DNA of 64,000 bases, taken from NCBI GenBank assembly GCA_944322325.1, contig CALUOQ010000001.1, positions 248,001 through 312,000 on the forward strand. Direction: 5' to 3'. The translations under genes and the position numbers were made by a program. The notes below the pieces were generated by a model that saw only the letters and a program-made list of their open reading frames with translations, did not search any database and was not told the DNA's origin. Positions 37,000 to 46,463 of this stretch are shown here, piece after piece. Positions within the stretch are counted from its first letter, which is position 1. Every line of letters starts with the position of its first letter. This stretch comes from an uncultured Alloprevotella sp. (GTDB lineage: Bacteria; Bacteroidota; Bacteroidia; Bacteroidales; Bacteroidaceae).

Positions 37000-38244
37000 A
37001 TGAACGTCGCCTTCTTCCTGGCCCGACATTTTTACAAGACACCGGGCAGCGGCAAGCGAATATCGGGCACAACCCTGCACATAGCCACCGCAGGCGTGGC
37101 GGCCGGTCTGGCCGTGATGATCATCTCGGTGTGCGTCGTGCTGGGCTTCAAAAACGAAATCCGCTCCAAGGTCATCGGCTTCGGCGCGCACATTGAAGTC
37201 ATCAACACCCAGTCGCTCGCCAATCCCCAAGCCTTCCCCCTGACGGACGGGGCAGGCCTCGCCCGGCTCGCCGGCACGACACCGGGCGTCAGGCACGTGC
37301 AGCGCTTCGCCACCGCCACCGGCCTGCTCAAGACGGCGGACAGTTTTCGCGGCATCTCGCTCAAAGGCATCGCCGCGGAGTACGACACAGCGTTCATCGC
37401 CAGCTACCTTGTCGAAGGACAGATGCCGCACTTCTCGGCGGACACGGCCTCAAACCGCATCGTCGTCTCCCGGCAACAGGCCGACGCCTTGGGCCTCAAA
37501 GTGGGCGACCGCGTGTACGCCTACTTCTTCGACCGCACCATCAAGACGCGCCGCTTCGAAGTGGCAGCCATCTATCAGACCAACCTGACGCAGTTCGACA
37601 AGGCGCTGGTACTGACCGACCTGAAGACCGTCACCGCCCTCAACGGCTGGAGCGCCGACCAGGTTGGCGGCCTCGAAGTGCAGGTCGACGACTACGACCG
37701 GGTAGACGACATCAACGCCGCCCTGGCCCAGACCGTCAAGCAGACCACTGACTCCGTGGGTTCGACGTGCTCGGCCTTCACGGTCGAAAGCCTCTATCCC
37801 AATATCTTCGACTGGCTCAGCCTGCTCGACGTCAACGTGTGGATAATCCTGCTGCTCATGGTCTGCGTGGCCGGCGTGACGATGGTAAGCGGCCTGCTCA
37901 TTCTTATTTTGGAACGCACGTCGACCATCGGCCTGCTCAAGGCCATGGGCGCCACTAACGCCATGGTCCGCCACACGTTCATCCACCTGTCCGTATTCAT
38001 CATCGTCCGCGGCCTCATCTGGGGCAATGTCATAGGGCTGGGCCTCGTCGGCGTACAGGCCGCCTTCGGCATCGTCAAGCTCGACCCCGTCAACTACTAC
38101 GTGGAGAGCGTGCCCGTGCTGCTCAACGGATGGCTCATCCTGGGGCTCAACGTCGGCACGCTGCTCGTCACGACGCTGGCGCTCGTCGGGCCGAGTTTCC
38201 TCATATCGCGCATTCAGCCTGCCAAAGCCATCCGTTTCGACTAA
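37000..38244 (+). CDS. LolC/LolE-type ABC transporter permease
   Basis: 414 residues. Four membrane helices are arranged as in LolC/E and FtsX: one near residues 25-50 (VAAGLAVMIISVCVVLGF), a large periplasmic domain at about 55-270, then three helices at about 280-305, 320-350 and 375-400. The C-terminus SRIQPAKAIRFD is diagnostic. LolCDE extracts lipoproteins from the inner membrane for sorting to the outer membrane. The ATPase partner (LolD) is not adjacent, so this may act with one encoded elsewhere. Confidence 0.9.
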   Translation: MNVAFFLARHFYKTPGSGKRISGTTLHIATAGVAAGLAVMIISVCVVLGFKNEIRSKVIGFGAHIEVINTQSLANPQAFPLTDGAGLARLAGTTPGVRHVQRFATATGLLKTADSFRGISLKGIAAEYDTAFIASYLVEGQMPHFSADTASNRIVVSRQQADALGLKVGDRVYAYFFDRTIKTRRFEVAAIYQTNLTQFDKALVLTDLKTVTALNGWSADQVGGLEVQVDDYDRVDDINAALAQTVKQTTDSVGSTCSAFTVESLYPNIFDWLSLLDVNVWIILLLMVCVAGVTMVSGLLILILERTSTIGLLKAMGATNAMVRHTFIHLSVFIIVRGLIWGNVIGLGLVGVQAAFGIVKLDPVNYYVESVPVLLNGWLILGLNVGTLLVTTLALVGPSFLISRIQPAKAIRFD

Positions 38245-38283
38245 TAACCCGCCGCGGCGCTTGGCCTATACGGAAGAATTCAC

Positions 38284-38291
38284 TACCTTTG
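38284..38291 (+). promoter_or_regulatory. -7 promoter element (TACCTTTG) for tRNA-Pro
   Basis: TACCTTTG lies 20 bases before the first base of the tRNA, in the gap after the permease gene. Confidence 0.65.
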
Positions 38292-38310
38292 CCACGCTTT
38301 TGACGAAGCA

Positions 38311-38385
38311 CGGGGTGTAGCGCAGTCCGGTTAGCGCACCTGGTTTGGGACCAGGGGGTCGAAGGTTCGAATCCTTTCACCCCGA
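38311..38385 (+). tRNA. tRNA-Pro (TGG)
   Basis: 75 bases. Acceptor CGGGGTG pairs with CACCCCG, and the discriminator is A. The anticodon stem CCTGG/CCAGG encloses the loop TTTGGGA with anticodon TGG. The T arm is GAAGG-TTCGAAT-CCTTT with a G-T pair. CCA is not encoded. Confidence 0.96.
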
Positions 38386-38390
38386 CTCCG

Positions 38391-38429
38391 AAAAGCCTCG
38401 CACGGCCATCCGCCGCTGCGGGGCTTTTT
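38391..38429 (+). terminator. Intrinsic terminator of tRNA-Pro
   Basis: AAAAGCCTCGCA (38391-38402) pairs with TGCGGGGCTTTT (38417-38428) with one G-T wobble, followed by a T. Confidence 0.75.
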
Positions 38430-38434
38430 CGCAT

Positions 38435-38575
38435 CGCACCGACAGGAAAAACAAACGCAGCGATAGTTTTTCCTAGCGCAGCGATAGTTTTTCTCAGCGC
38501 AGCGATAGTTTTTCCTAGCGCAGCGATAGTTTTTCCTAGCGCAGCGATAGTTTTTCTCAGCGCAGCGACACAAAA
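38435..38575. repeat. 21-bp tandem repeat array after tRNA-Pro (locus E)
   Basis: The core CGCAGCGA occurs at 38456, 38477, 38498, 38519, 38540 and 38561, exactly 21 bp apart, with a degenerate first copy at 38435. The units are very similar: CGCAGCGATAG, then TTTTTC, then CTAG or TCAG. It is the most regular array here and lies between two terminators of convergent transcripts. Confidence 0.96.
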
Positions 38576-38577
38576 AA

Positions 38578-38613
38578 GCGTCCGCCTGACTCCAAAAACG
38601 GTCAGGCGGACGC
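38578..38613. terminator. Bidirectional terminator before the DUF2582 gene
   Basis: GCGTCCGCCTGAC (38578-38590) pairs perfectly with GTCAGGCGGACGC (38601-38613). CTTTTTA follows on the plus strand, and T6 on the minus strand. Confidence 0.85.
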
Positions 38614-38636
38614 CTTTTTATAACAACGCTTGAGCG

Positions 38637-38843
38637 TTACTTCAACGTAACGATTATCTCGCCGTCAACCTCTTCTGTCGAGAGCTTGTCCTCGCGGAGC
38701 AACCAGCCCAAGCCCAGAAACAAGTCCTTATCCGAGCGGTACTTCGTTACCTTTTTCAATTCTTTTACGGTCAGTGTTCCATTGTTTTCGTGAAGCGCGT
38801 TCCAGATTTTTCCGGCTGCTTCACCTGCTTTTTCTTGCAACAT
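38637..38843 (-). CDS. DUF2582 winged-helix protein
   Basis: 68 residues. The sequence MLQEKAGEAAGKIWNALHE, then LTVKELKKVTKYRSDKDLFLGLGWLLRE and EVDGEIIVTLK matches the DUF2582 winged helix-turn-helix family. It has three helices followed by a beta hairpin. Family members are small single-domain proteins with no proven function. DNA binding is plausible from the fold but not shown. It has its own promoter (TACCTTTG 53 bases upstream) and terminator. Confidence 0.88.
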   Translation of the reverse strand: MLQEKAGEAAGKIWNALHENNGTLTVKELKKVTKYRSDKDLFLGLGWLLREDKLSTEEVDGEIIVTLK

Positions 38844-38896
38844 AAATTTTTCAGCTTTTATGGATGTTTCTATATTCTCTACGTACTAAGACGCGG

Positions 38897-38904
38897 CAAA
38901 GGTA
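38897..38904 (-). promoter_or_regulatory. -7 promoter element (TACCTTTG) for the DUF2582 gene
   Basis: Minus-strand TACCTTTG, 53 bases before the ATG at 38843, in an A/T-rich gap. Confidence 0.65.
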
Positions 38905-39020
38905 ACAATTATTCTTAACAAAGCTCATTTTCCACGCAATTATTAACAAAAGGTTCACATTCAGCCCGATAAATCGGGATAAGGCAGCACCTTGCGCTTT
39001 CTTTTCTCCGCTTGAATCAA

Positions 39021-39058
39021 GAAAAGGGCTGTTGCACCGCAGCACAACAGCCCTGAAA
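39021..39058 (-). terminator. Intrinsic terminator after glyA
   Basis: AGGGCTGTTG (39025-39034) pairs perfectly with CAACAGCCCT (39045-39054). On the minus strand TTTTC follows. It lies 22 bases after the glyA stop. Confidence 0.75.
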
Positions 39059-39079
39059 AGAGGATTGACTGTCCAAAAA

Positions 39080-40360
39080 TCAGTAGGCGAAAAGGGGGTA
39101 ATCGCGCATCATGGCGTTGACGCGCTGGCGCACGGAGGCGATGACGCCTTCGTCCTCGGGCGCATTGAGCACCTCCTCGATCATGGCGGCGATGACGCCC
39201 ATCTGGTCCTCCTTGACGCCGCGTGTGGTAATGGCGGGCGTGCCGAGGCGGATGCCCGACGTCTGGAACGCGCTGCGCGTATCGAAGGGCACCATGTTCT
39301 TATTGACCGTGATGTCGGCGGCAACGAGGGCCTTCTCGGCCACTTTGCCGGTCAGGTCGGGGTACTTGGCGCGAAGGTCGACGAGCATACTGTGGTTGTC
39401 CGTGCCTCCGCTGACGATGGTGAACCCACGCTTCATGAGCTCGTCGGCAAGGACGGCGGCGTTGCGCTTTACCTGTGCGGCATATTCCTTGAACTCCGGT
39501 TGCAGGGCCTCGCTGAAAGCCACGGCCTTGGCGGCGATGACGTGCTCGAGCGGTCCGCCCTGTATGCCGGGGAACACGGCGCTGTTCAGCAGCTGGCTCA
39601 TCATCTTCACTTCGCCTTTGGGCGTAGTCAGGCCCCAGGGATTCTCAAAATCTTTCCCCATGAGGATGATGCCGCCGCGCGGTCCGCGCAACGTCTTGTG
39701 CGTCGTCGAGGTGACGATATGGGCGTAACGGAGCGGATTGTCGAGCAGCCCGGCGGCAATGAGTCCGGCCGGATGGGCCATGTCGACCATGAACAGGGCG
39801 CCCACGCTGTCGGCGATTTCGCGCATACGGCGATAGTCCCACTCGCGGCTGTAGGCCGAACCTCCGCCGACGATGAGCTTCGGCCGGTGTTCGTGGGCCA
39901 AACGCTCCATCTCGTCGTAGTCGACGCGGCCGGTGTCACGGTTGAGGTTGTAGCCGACGGGGTGGTACAGGATGCCGGACGTGTTGACCTTGGAGCCGTG
40001 GGAGAGGTGGCCGCCGTGGTCCAGGTTGAGCCCCATAAAGGTGTCGCCGGGCTTCAGGCAAGCCAGGAACACGGCGGCGTTGGCCTGCGCGCCCGAGTGG
40101 GGCTGCACGTTGGCATACTCGGCGCCGAACAGCCGGCAGACGCGCTCGATGGCGAGACGCTCGGTCTCATCGACAATTTCGCAGCCGCCGTAGTAACGCT
40201 TGCCCGGGTAGCCCTCGGCGTACTTGTTAGTCATGCACGAGCCCATCGCTTCCATCACTTCGTCGCTCACGAAGTTCTCGGATGCGATCAGCTCGATGCC
40301 CTTCAGCTGGCGCTGACGTTCTTTTTCTATCCACTGGAATACTACTTCGTCTCTCTTCAT
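39080..40360 (-). CDS. glyA: Serine hydroxymethyltransferase
   Basis: 426 residues. It converts serine and tetrahydrofolate into glycine and methylene-tetrahydrofolate, using PLP. The N-terminus [19 protein letters not shown] and [17 protein letters not shown] are hallmark SHMT segments. The PLP lysine is in [15 protein letters not shown]. The C-terminus has [14 protein letters not shown]. It starts 23 bases after pyrI, giving an operon pyrB-pyrI-glyA that combines pyrimidine and one-carbon supply. Confidence 0.98.
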   Translation of the reverse strand: MKRDEVVFQWIEKERQRQLKGIELIASENFVSDEVMEAMGSCMTNKYAEGYPGKRYYGGCEIVDETERLAIERVCRLFGAEYANVQPHSGAQANAAVFLACLKPGDTFMGLNLDHGGHLSHGSKVNTSGILYHPVGYNLNRDTGRVDYDEMERLAHEHRPKLIVGGGSAYSREWDYRRMREIADSVGALFMVDMAHPAGLIAAGLLDNPLRYAHIVTSTTHKTLRGPRGGIILMGKDFENPWGLTTPKGEVKMMSQLLNSAVFPGIQGGPLEHVIAAKAVAFSEALQPEFKEYAAQVKRNAAVLADELMKRGFTIVSGGTDNHSMLVDLRAKYPDLTGKVAEKALVAADITVNKNMVPFDTRSAFQTSGIRLGTPAITTRGVKEDQMGVIAAMIEEVLNAPEDEGVIASVRQRVNAMMRDYPLFAY

Positions 40361-40383
40361 ACTTTTTTATTCTGACTGTTTTC

Positions 40384-40839
40384 CTACACTAACTCGACGT
40401 GGTCGAGGCTCTGTTCTTTCTCGCAGTAGGCACACTGGATGATGCCGCGTTCCTTGTTGGTGACGTGGAACAGCGTGGCCATGGGCTCGTTGTTCGTGAT
40501 ACACTTGGGGTTGGCACACTTCACTATGCCGCGCAACTCTTCCGGTATGACGACTTGCTTCTTCTCCACCACCTGATAATCCTTGATAACGCAGAGCGAA
40601 ACGTTGGGGGCAACTACGGACAACTGGTTCAGCTCGGAGTCCGAGAAATACTTGTCCGCAATTTTAATAATGCTTTTCCGGCCCATCTTGTGGCTTTTCA
40701 AATTCCACCCGACCATGATGGACGTTTTCACCTCGCTGAGGTGAAGCAGGTTCACGACTTCGAAAACTTTCGACGTCGGTATGTGGTCGATAACTGTCCC
40801 GTTCTCGATGGCGGCGACCAGTAACTCCTCTCTGTTCAT
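40384..40839 (-). CDS. pyrI: Aspartate carbamoyltransferase regulatory chain
   Basis: 151 residues. PyrI binds ATP, CTP or UTP and controls the catalytic PyrB trimers. The allosteric domain has [11 protein letters not shown] and [21 protein letters not shown]. The C-terminal zinc domain has CANPKC and CAYCEKEQ, giving the four Cys that hold the catalytic interface. It lies 21 bases after pyrB, so the enzyme here is the allosteric PyrB6-PyrI6 type. Confidence 0.97.
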   Translation of the reverse strand: MNREELLVAAIENGTVIDHIPTSKVFEVVNLLHLSEVKTSIMVGWNLKSHKMGRKSIIKIADKYFSDSELNQLSVVAPNVSLCVIKDYQVVEKKQVVIPEELRGIVKCANPKCITNNEPMATLFHVTNKERGIIQCAYCEKEQSLDHVELV

Positions 40840-40860
40840 GTGCTTTCAGATTTTTACAAA

Positions 40861-41811
40861 TTAGCCAAGAATGGTTTTGTCCGCCTTAACTTCTTCCAAC
40901 GAAATCCCCAGCACGTCGCAAATGATGGCTTCGCGGGCAAACAGGCCGTTATGCGCCTGCTCGAAGTAGTAGGCATGGGGGTCGTCGTCAACGTCGTAGG
41001 TAATCTCATTGACGCGCGGAAGCGGATGAAGTATCTTCATCGTGGGCTTGACGCGGCCCAACATGGACGCCCGGAGGATATACGAGTTCTTCACGCGCTC
41101 GTACTCCATCAGGTCGGTGAAGCGCTCGCGCTGCACGCGCGTCATATATAATATGTCGGCCTCGGCGATGCTCTTCTCGTCGAAGCGCTGTTCCTCGACG
41201 TACTGGATGCCGTTTTTCTCGCAATAGAGCTTGTACTCCTCGGGCATGGCCAGCTCGGTCGGCGCAATGAAGTGGAACACGGGATGGAAATGGCGCATGG
41301 CCATCAGCAGCGAATGGACCGTGCGCCCGTACTTCAAGTCGCCCACGAGGTAGATGTGTAGATTCTCCAAGGTACCCTGCGTCTTATAGATGGAGTACAA
41401 ATCCAGCAGGGTCTGGGAGGGATGTTGGTTGGCGCCGTCGCCCGCATTCACGATAGGGACGGAAGCGACCTCGCTGGCGTAGCGGGCCGCCCCTTCAAGG
41501 TAGTGCCGCATCACGATGACGTCAGCGTAATTGCTGACCATCATGAGCGTATCCTTCAGCGTTTCGCCCTTGGACGAGCTGGTTACCTTGGGGTCAGTAA
41601 AGCCAATGACCCGTGCCCCGAGGCGGTTGGCCGCCGTTTCGAACGACAGGCGCGTGCGCGTCGACGGCTCGAAAAACAATGTAGCCACTACTTTACCTTC
41701 CAGAAGTTTCCGGTTAGGATGTTTTTCAAACTCAGCAGCCATCTCTATCAGGTACATAATCTTGTCCCTGGTAAGATTGGCTATGGTTACTAAACTCCTC
41801 TTTTCTGCCAT
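40861..41811 (-). CDS. pyrB: Aspartate carbamoyltransferase catalytic chain
   Basis: 316 residues. It joins carbamoyl phosphate and aspartate, the first committed step of pyrimidine synthesis. The carbamoyl phosphate loop [12 protein letters not shown] is at about 52-63. [13 protein letters not shown] carries the 80s loop, and [13 protein letters not shown] the substrate-binding His and Gln. HPLPRVNEI near the C-terminus completes the active site. It is the first gene of pyrB-pyrI-glyA. No clear TAnnTTTG was found upstream. Confidence 0.98.
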   Translation of the reverse strand: MAEKRSLVTIANLTRDKIMYLIEMAAEFEKHPNRKLLEGKVVATLFFEPSTRTRLSFETAANRLGARVIGFTDPKVTSSSKGETLKDTLMMVSNYADVIVMRHYLEGAARYASEVASVPIVNAGDGANQHPSQTLLDLYSIYKTQGTLENLHIYLVGDLKYGRTVHSLLMAMRHFHPVFHFIAPTELAMPEEYKLYCEKNGIQYVEEQRFDEKSIAEADILYMTRVQRERFTDLMEYERVKNSYILRASMLGRVKPTMKILHPLPRVNEITYDVDDDPHAYYFEQAHNGLFAREAIICDVLGISLEEVKADKTILG

Positions 41812-41973
41812 AACTGATTGTGTTTAGTGATTAGGAACTCTTCTGAGCCGTAAAATTAGGGAAAAAATCACGATTACCGATTCCGTACTCCCGCTTTTTG
41901 TCTCGGAAAGTGCAGGAAGCACAAAAAAACTAAATAAAGCTGAGGTATATATCCCGGGGTAGCTTTTTATTGC

Positions 41974-41981
41974 TATATTTG
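41974..41981 (+). promoter_or_regulatory. -7 promoter element (TATATTTG) for rubrerythrin
   Basis: TATATTTG lies 27 bases before the ATG at 42009. Confidence 0.6.
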
Positions 41982-42008
41982 CCTCGATAACATAATACAA
42001 ATACAGAC

Positions 42009-42548
42009 ATGGATAAACTGAAAGGAACGAAAACCGAGAAGAACCTGCTGGAAGCCTTTGCCGGCGAGTCGATGGCACGCAATAAATACACCTACTACGC
42101 CTCCAAAGCCAAGAAGGACGGCTACGTGCAGATGGCTGCTATCTTCGAAGAGACCGCCAACAACGAGAAGGAGCACGCCAAAATCTGGTTCAAGCTGCTT
42201 CATGACGGCATCGGCTCCACCCCCGAAAACCTGAAGGACGCTGCCGAAGGCGAAAACTACGAGTGGACCGACATGTATGCCCGCTTCGCCCAAGAAGCCC
42301 GCGAGGAGGGTTTCCTGGACATAGCCGCCAAATTCGAAATGGTAGGCGCCATCGAAAAAGAGCACGAGGAGCGCTATCGCAAACTGCTCAAAAACATCGA
42401 GGACGGCGTAGTCTTCTCGAAGGACGGCGACTGCGTATGGCAGTGCAGCAACTGCGGACACATCGTCATCGGCAAGAAGGCACCCGAAATCTGCCCCGTC
42501 TGCGCCCATCCGCAGAGCTACTTCCAAGTACGTGCCGAGAACTATTAA
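42009..42548 (+). CDS. rbr: Rubrerythrin
   Basis: 179 residues. It is a peroxide-reducing diiron protein protecting anaerobes. The N-terminal four-helix bundle keeps the metal-binding Glu residues in [41 protein letters not shown] and [13 protein letters not shown]. The C-terminal rubredoxin-like domain has CSNCGHI and CPVCAHP for one Fe(Cys)4. It has its own promoter and a strong terminator, so it is likely expressed alone and highly. This fits an anaerobic lifestyle with occasional oxygen exposure. Confidence 0.97.
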   Translation: MDKLKGTKTEKNLLEAFAGESMARNKYTYYASKAKKDGYVQMAAIFEETANNEKEHAKIWFKLLHDGIGSTPENLKDAAEGENYEWTDMYARFAQEAREEGFLDIAAKFEMVGAIEKEHEERYRKLLKNIEDGVVFSKDGDCVWQCSNCGHIVIGKKAPEICPVCAHPQSYFQVRAENY

Positions 42549-42564
42549 TCTGAAACCGCTTCAG

Positions 42565-42600
42565 GTAAAAGCCGGATGCCCGTCATCCGGCTTTTACTTC
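42565..42600 (+). terminator. Intrinsic terminator after rubrerythrin
   Basis: GTAAAAGCCGGATG (42565-42578) pairs perfectly with CATCCGGCTTTTAC (42584-42597), with the T-rich arm and TTC after it. The next gene starts 20 bases later. Confidence 0.85.
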
Positions 42601-42617
42601 TCTTTATTCAAACAGAC

Positions 42618-43307
42618 ATGCTGACTTATTGGATTATCTTTATCGCAATCGCCCTGGCCAGCTACTTGGTACAAGCCAACCTCCAACGAAAATTCAAGAA
42701 ATACGCCGCCGTACCGCTCGACAGCCGCCTGACGGGACGCGAGGTCGCCGAGAAAATGCTCCGCGACAACGGCATCTACGACGTACAGGTGACCTCGACG
42801 CCCGGCCATCTGACCGACCACTACAACCCCGTAACGAAGACCGTCAACCTCAGTGAGTCCGTCTACGCCTCGGACAGCGTTGCCGCTGCCGCCGTGGCGG
42901 CCCACGAGTGTGGCCACGCCATCCAGCACGCCCACGCCTACGGCCCCTTGCAGCTGCGCTCCGCCCTGGTGCCCGTGGTCTCCTTTGCGTCCAACTGGGT
43001 GCAGTGGATTATCCTCATCGGACTGTTCACGATCAACATTTTCCCGGGCCTGCTTTTCTTCGGCATTGTGCTCTTTGCGCTCACCACGCTGTTCAGTTTC
43101 GTCACCCTGCCGGTCGAAATCGACGCCAGCCGCCGCGCCTGTGCCTGGCTTGACAGCGCCCGCATCACCGCACCGCAAAACCACCCCATGGCCGTCGACG
43201 CCCTGCGCAGCGCAGCCTACACGTACGTCGTCGCGGCCCTCGGCTCGCTGGCCACGCTCGTCTACTACATCATGATATTCTTGGGCGGTTCGCGCGACGA
43301 GGAGTAA
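42618..43307 (+). CDS. YugP-like zinc metallopeptidase, membrane-bound
   Basis: 229 residues from the ATG at 42618. The HEXXH-type motif AAHECGHAIQHA (His-Glu-Cys-Gly-His) lies at about residues 98-109. There is an N-terminal membrane helix (2-22), and helices at about 125-150 and 150-175. The C-terminal helix GSLATLVYYIMIFLG precedes a short acidic tail. The family (Zn_peptidase_2) has no known substrate; its catalytic domain is thought to act at the membrane. It is the first of four closely spaced genes (gaps of 12, 7 and 12 bases). Confidence 0.9.
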   Translation: MLTYWIIFIAIALASYLVQANLQRKFKKYAAVPLDSRLTGREVAEKMLRDNGIYDVQVTSTPGHLTDHYNPVTKTVNLSESVYASDSVAAAAVAAHECGHAIQHAHAYGPLQLRSALVPVVSFASNWVQWIILIGLFTINIFPGLLFFGIVLFALTTLFSFVTLPVEIDASRRACAWLDSARITAPQNHPMAVDALRSAAYTYVVAALGSLATLVYYIMIFLGGSRDEE

Positions 43308-43319
43308 CCGCCCGACGCC

Positions 43320-44576
43320 ATGAGACAGGTCCTGCTCGCCCTCGCCCTGCTTTGCACCACGCTGACCCTCGGCGCGCAAAGCAACCGGACGTTCACCGAA
43401 AGCGTCCAGACGCTGCGCTGCTACGTGGCCGAGCGTCCGGACGCTCCCCCCATCCTCGAACTGCCGGCGGACGAGCACATCGCCGTCGAGTTCGACTACC
43501 TCTCTCACAACTACCACCGCTTCCTCTACCGCCTTGAGCACTGCGACGCCAACTGGGAAACCACCGAGGCCCTCTTCGAGACGGACTACCTCACCGGCAA
43601 CAACGGCGAGGAACCCATCGAGGACTACGCCCAAAGCCTCAACACCACCCTGCTCTATACCCACTACTCCCTGCGGCTGCCCAACGAGCGGATAGGCTTC
43701 CGCCTGGCCGGCAACTACCGCCTGACGCTTCTCGACGACACCGAGGGCGAACCGACCAAGGTGGCCGAAGTCTGCTTCGTTGCAGTCAACCCGCGCGTCG
43801 CACTCAGCGCCACGGCCTCGACCGACACCGAAATCGACCGCAACGACAGCCACCAGCAGCTCACCGTGCGCCTCAACTACAACGACCTCCCCGTGCGCGA
43901 CGCCCGCCGGGAGCTGAGCCTCGTTGTACTCCAGAACCGCCGTTACGACAACGCCGTCCGCCGTCCAGCGCCGACCTCCGTCACCGGACAGTCGCTGCAA
44001 TGGGAACACTCGCGGGAGCTCATCTTCCCGGCCGGCAACGAGTACCGAAAATTTGAACTGCTGGACACGCGCATGGGCACTATCGGCGTGGACTACGTGC
44101 GCTGGTTCGATCCCTACTACCACGCCACCCTCTTCACCGACAGCCCCCGGCGTAACTACCTCTACGACGAGGACCAGAACGGTCGCAGCGTCATCCGCAC
44201 CACCGACGGCACCGACAGCCGCACGGAGGCCGACTACGTATTCGTCCACTTCGCCCTGAAAATGCCCCGCCGCGACGACGGTGACTTCTACCTCAACGGC
44301 GACTGGACGGACGACCGCTTTTCCGACAAGTGGCGACTGACCTACGACGAGGCCAGCGGCTGCTATACGGCCGCGCCCCTCCTGAAACTGGGCTACTACA
44401 GCTACCAATACCTCTTCCTGCCCCACGACGCCGCACCCGCCGGCCTGACCGCCCCGGCCGAGGGCAACTTTTACCAGACGGAGAACGAATACACCGTGCT
44501 CGCCTACTACCAAGCCCAAGGGGCCCGCTACGAGGAGCCCGTCGGCGTGCTCACCTTCCGTTTCCGCCCCCAATAA
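43320..44576 (+). CDS. Type IX secretion plug protein (DUF5103 family)
   Basis: 418 residues. A signal peptide (to about residue 19, LTLGAQ) is followed by DUF5103-type domains. The N-terminal part has TLRCYVAERPDAPPILEL and LSHNYHRFLYRLEHCDANW. The central part has YDNAVRRPAP, and the C-terminal part has DGDFYLNGDWTDDRFSDKWRL and LKLGYYSYQYLF. The family includes the periplasmic plug that closes the SprA/SOV translocon of the type IX secretion system. No other T9SS channel gene is near, but the 1541-residue protein at 46533 carries a T9SS-like tail. Confidence 0.85.
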   Translation: MRQVLLALALLCTTLTLGAQSNRTFTESVQTLRCYVAERPDAPPILELPADEHIAVEFDYLSHNYHRFLYRLEHCDANWETTEALFETDYLTGNNGEEPIEDYAQSLNTTLLYTHYSLRLPNERIGFRLAGNYRLTLLDDTEGEPTKVAEVCFVAVNPRVALSATASTDTEIDRNDSHQQLTVRLNYNDLPVRDARRELSLVVLQNRRYDNAVRRPAPTSVTGQSLQWEHSRELIFPAGNEYRKFELLDTRMGTIGVDYVRWFDPYYHATLFTDSPRRNYLYDEDQNGRSVIRTTDGTDSRTEADYVFVHFALKMPRRDDGDFYLNGDWTDDRFSDKWRLTYDEASGCYTAAPLLKLGYYSYQYLFLPHDAAPAGLTAPAEGNFYQTENEYTVLAYYQAQGARYEEPVGVLTFRFRPQ

Positions 44577-44583
44577 TCCACTT

Positions 44584-45543
44584 ATGCTGAACATCACCTT
44601 TCTCGACGGTTACACCGTCAATCCCGGCGACACGACGTGGGACGCTTTCGAGCGGCTCGGAAACTTCACCGTCTACGACCGCACGACGCCCGACGAAGTG
44701 CTCGCCCGCGCGGCTCACGCCGACATTCTCATCGTCAACAAAACGCGCCTCACGGCCGACCACTTCGATGCCCTCACGCGGCTGCGCCTCGTCTGCGTAG
44801 CCGCCACGGGCTACGACAGCGTAGACGTCGCAGCGGCCGCAGCCCACGGCGTCACGGTCTGCAACGCCGCCGGATACAGCACGGAGTCCGTCGCCCAAAT
44901 GACCTTGGCCCTGTTGCTCGAAACAACCAACCATGTAGGCCAGTACGCCGAGGCCAACCGTCAAGGCTACTGGAGCCGCAGCAAGGACTTCTGCTGCTGG
45001 ACCACGCCGCTCACCTGCCTTGCGGGAAAGCGCCTGGGCATCGTCGGGCTGGGCCACATCGGACTGGCCGTCGCCCGGTTGGCCCAAGCCTTCGGCATGG
45101 AGGTTTTCGCCGCGACCTCGAAGTCGCCCGACCAGCTGCCCCCGTTCGTCACTCCCCTGCCGCAGGACAAACTGTTTACCCACTGCCACGTCGTCAGCCT
45201 GCACTGCCCGCTCACGCCGCAGAACGCGGGCTTCGTCGACGCCGGCCTGCTCCATCGCTGCCGCCCGGGCCTCGTCCTCATCAACACGGCGCGGGGCCGC
45301 CTCGTCGACGACGAGGCCGTCGCATCCGCTCTCCGCGACGGCCGTCTCGGCGCTTACTGTGCCGACGTGCTGTCCGAAGAGCCGCCCCGGCCCTGCCACC
45401 CGCTCCTTTCGGCGCCACGCGCCTACCTCACGCCCCACATCGCCTGGGCCACCCTTGAGGCCCGCGAACGCCTCATGCAGGTGGTCAGCGCCAACATTGC
45501 CGCCTTTCTCGCCGGCAAACCCCAGAATGTCGTTTCCGCTTAA
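44584..45543 (+). CDS. D-2-hydroxyacid dehydrogenase
   Basis: 319 residues. The NAD-binding loop GLGHIGLAVARLAQAFG is at about residues 154-170. The catalytic Arg is in INTARGRLVDD, the Glu in LSEEPP and the His in TPHIAWATLEARER, which matches the glycerate/hydroxypyruvate reductase group. The exact substrate (glycerate, hydroxypyruvate or other) is not fixed by the sequence. It lies seven bases after the plug gene. Confidence 0.92.
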   Translation: MLNITFLDGYTVNPGDTTWDAFERLGNFTVYDRTTPDEVLARAAHADILIVNKTRLTADHFDALTRLRLVCVAATGYDSVDVAAAAAHGVTVCNAAGYSTESVAQMTLALLLETTNHVGQYAEANRQGYWSRSKDFCCWTTPLTCLAGKRLGIVGLGHIGLAVARLAQAFGMEVFAATSKSPDQLPPFVTPLPQDKLFTHCHVVSLHCPLTPQNAGFVDAGLLHRCRPGLVLINTARGRLVDDEAVASALRDGRLGAYCADVLSEEPPRPCHPLLSAPRAYLTPHIAWATLEARERLMQVVSANIAAFLAGKPQNVVSA

Positions 45544-45555
45544 CCTCTTTTTCCC

Positions 45556-46203
45556 ATGCCTTTCGAACTCCCTACGTTCACCCTGATACTCGACTTTGTC
45601 GGTACGTTTGCCTTTGCCATCTCCGGCATCCGTCTGGCCTCAGCAAAGCACTTCGACCTCTTCGGCGCCTACGTCGTCGGCCTCACGACGGCAGTGGGCG
45701 GCGGCACCATGCGCGACGTCATGCTGGGCCTTACGCCTTTCTGGATGACCAACTCGTTCTACCTCATTTGCTCTGGCCTGGCGCTTGTTTGGGTGCTCAT
45801 CTTCGGCCGCCAGCTTATCCGGCAAGGCGTCACTTGGTTCCTGTTCGACACCATCGGCTTGGCGCTCTTCACCGTCGTCGGCATCGAAAAGACGCTCCAG
45901 TGCGGCCTGCCGTGGTGGACTGCCATCATCATGGGCACCATGACGGGCGCCGCCGGAGGTATGCTGCGCGACGTATTCATCAACGAGGTACCCCTCATCT
46001 TCCGCAAGGAGATTTACGCCCTGGCCTGCGTCGTGGGCGGCGTGGTCTACATCCTGTGCCGCCACTGGGGCTGCGACGAAATCCTGACCTCCTGCCTGAG
46101 CGGCGGCACGGTGATTCTCATGCGCCTGCTCGCCGTAAAATACCACCTGAGCCTGCCCATTCTGAAAGGAGAAGAGGCTTACGCCAAAAAGGAAGAGAAG
46201 TAG
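45556..46203 (+). CDS. UPF0126 / trimeric intracellular cation channel family protein
   Basis: 215 residues. Two internal repeats of about 90 residues each have three or so membrane helices. They share GTFAFAISG ... GGGTMRDVMLG in the first half and GAAGGMLRDVFINEVP in the second, the hallmark GG-x-x-RD motif of UPF0126. E. coli YicG and relatives transport glycine, and other relatives are TRIC-like cation channels. Which applies here is unknown. It ends the yugP-plug-dehydrogenase cluster. Confidence 0.9.
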   Translation: MPFELPTFTLILDFVGTFAFAISGIRLASAKHFDLFGAYVVGLTTAVGGGTMRDVMLGLTPFWMTNSFYLICSGLALVWVLIFGRQLIRQGVTWFLFDTIGLALFTVVGIEKTLQCGLPWWTAIIMGTMTGAAGGMLRDVFINEVPLIFRKEIYALACVVGGVVYILCRHWGCDEILTSCLSGGTVILMRLLAVKYHLSLPILKGEEAYAKKEEK

Positions 46204-46238
46204 GCCCTCCGCCATCCCCTCCGCCATCTCTGTCCAGC

Positions 46239-46274
46239 AAGCCCGACCACGCCCCCGCGTCGCCGGGCTTCTTC
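46239..46274 (+). terminator. Possible terminator after the UPF0126 gene
   Basis: AAGCCCG (46239-46245) pairs with CGGGCTT (46264-46270), followed by CTTC. The 46275-46463 stretch contains no gene I can support. Confidence 0.5.
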
Positions 46275-46463
46275 ATACACTGCCGGAGAAAACACAGACA
46301 ACGTGCAGGATTCGCCGGGCTTTCTGGGAAACGCGCCCCGCACTTACGGACGAAAGCCGATTGCGGACCGAAGAAAACCCGGTGCCGAAAGACAACCGAC
46401 GCTTCGGCGCCGAATCAATTCAAGTCTCGAGCTGCGTGACCGAAACGGCTTGCGGATAAAGCC

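Noticed and set aside
38435-38575. CRISPR array
   Set aside because: The units are contiguous 21-bp repeats with no unique spacers between them, and no cas gene is nearby.
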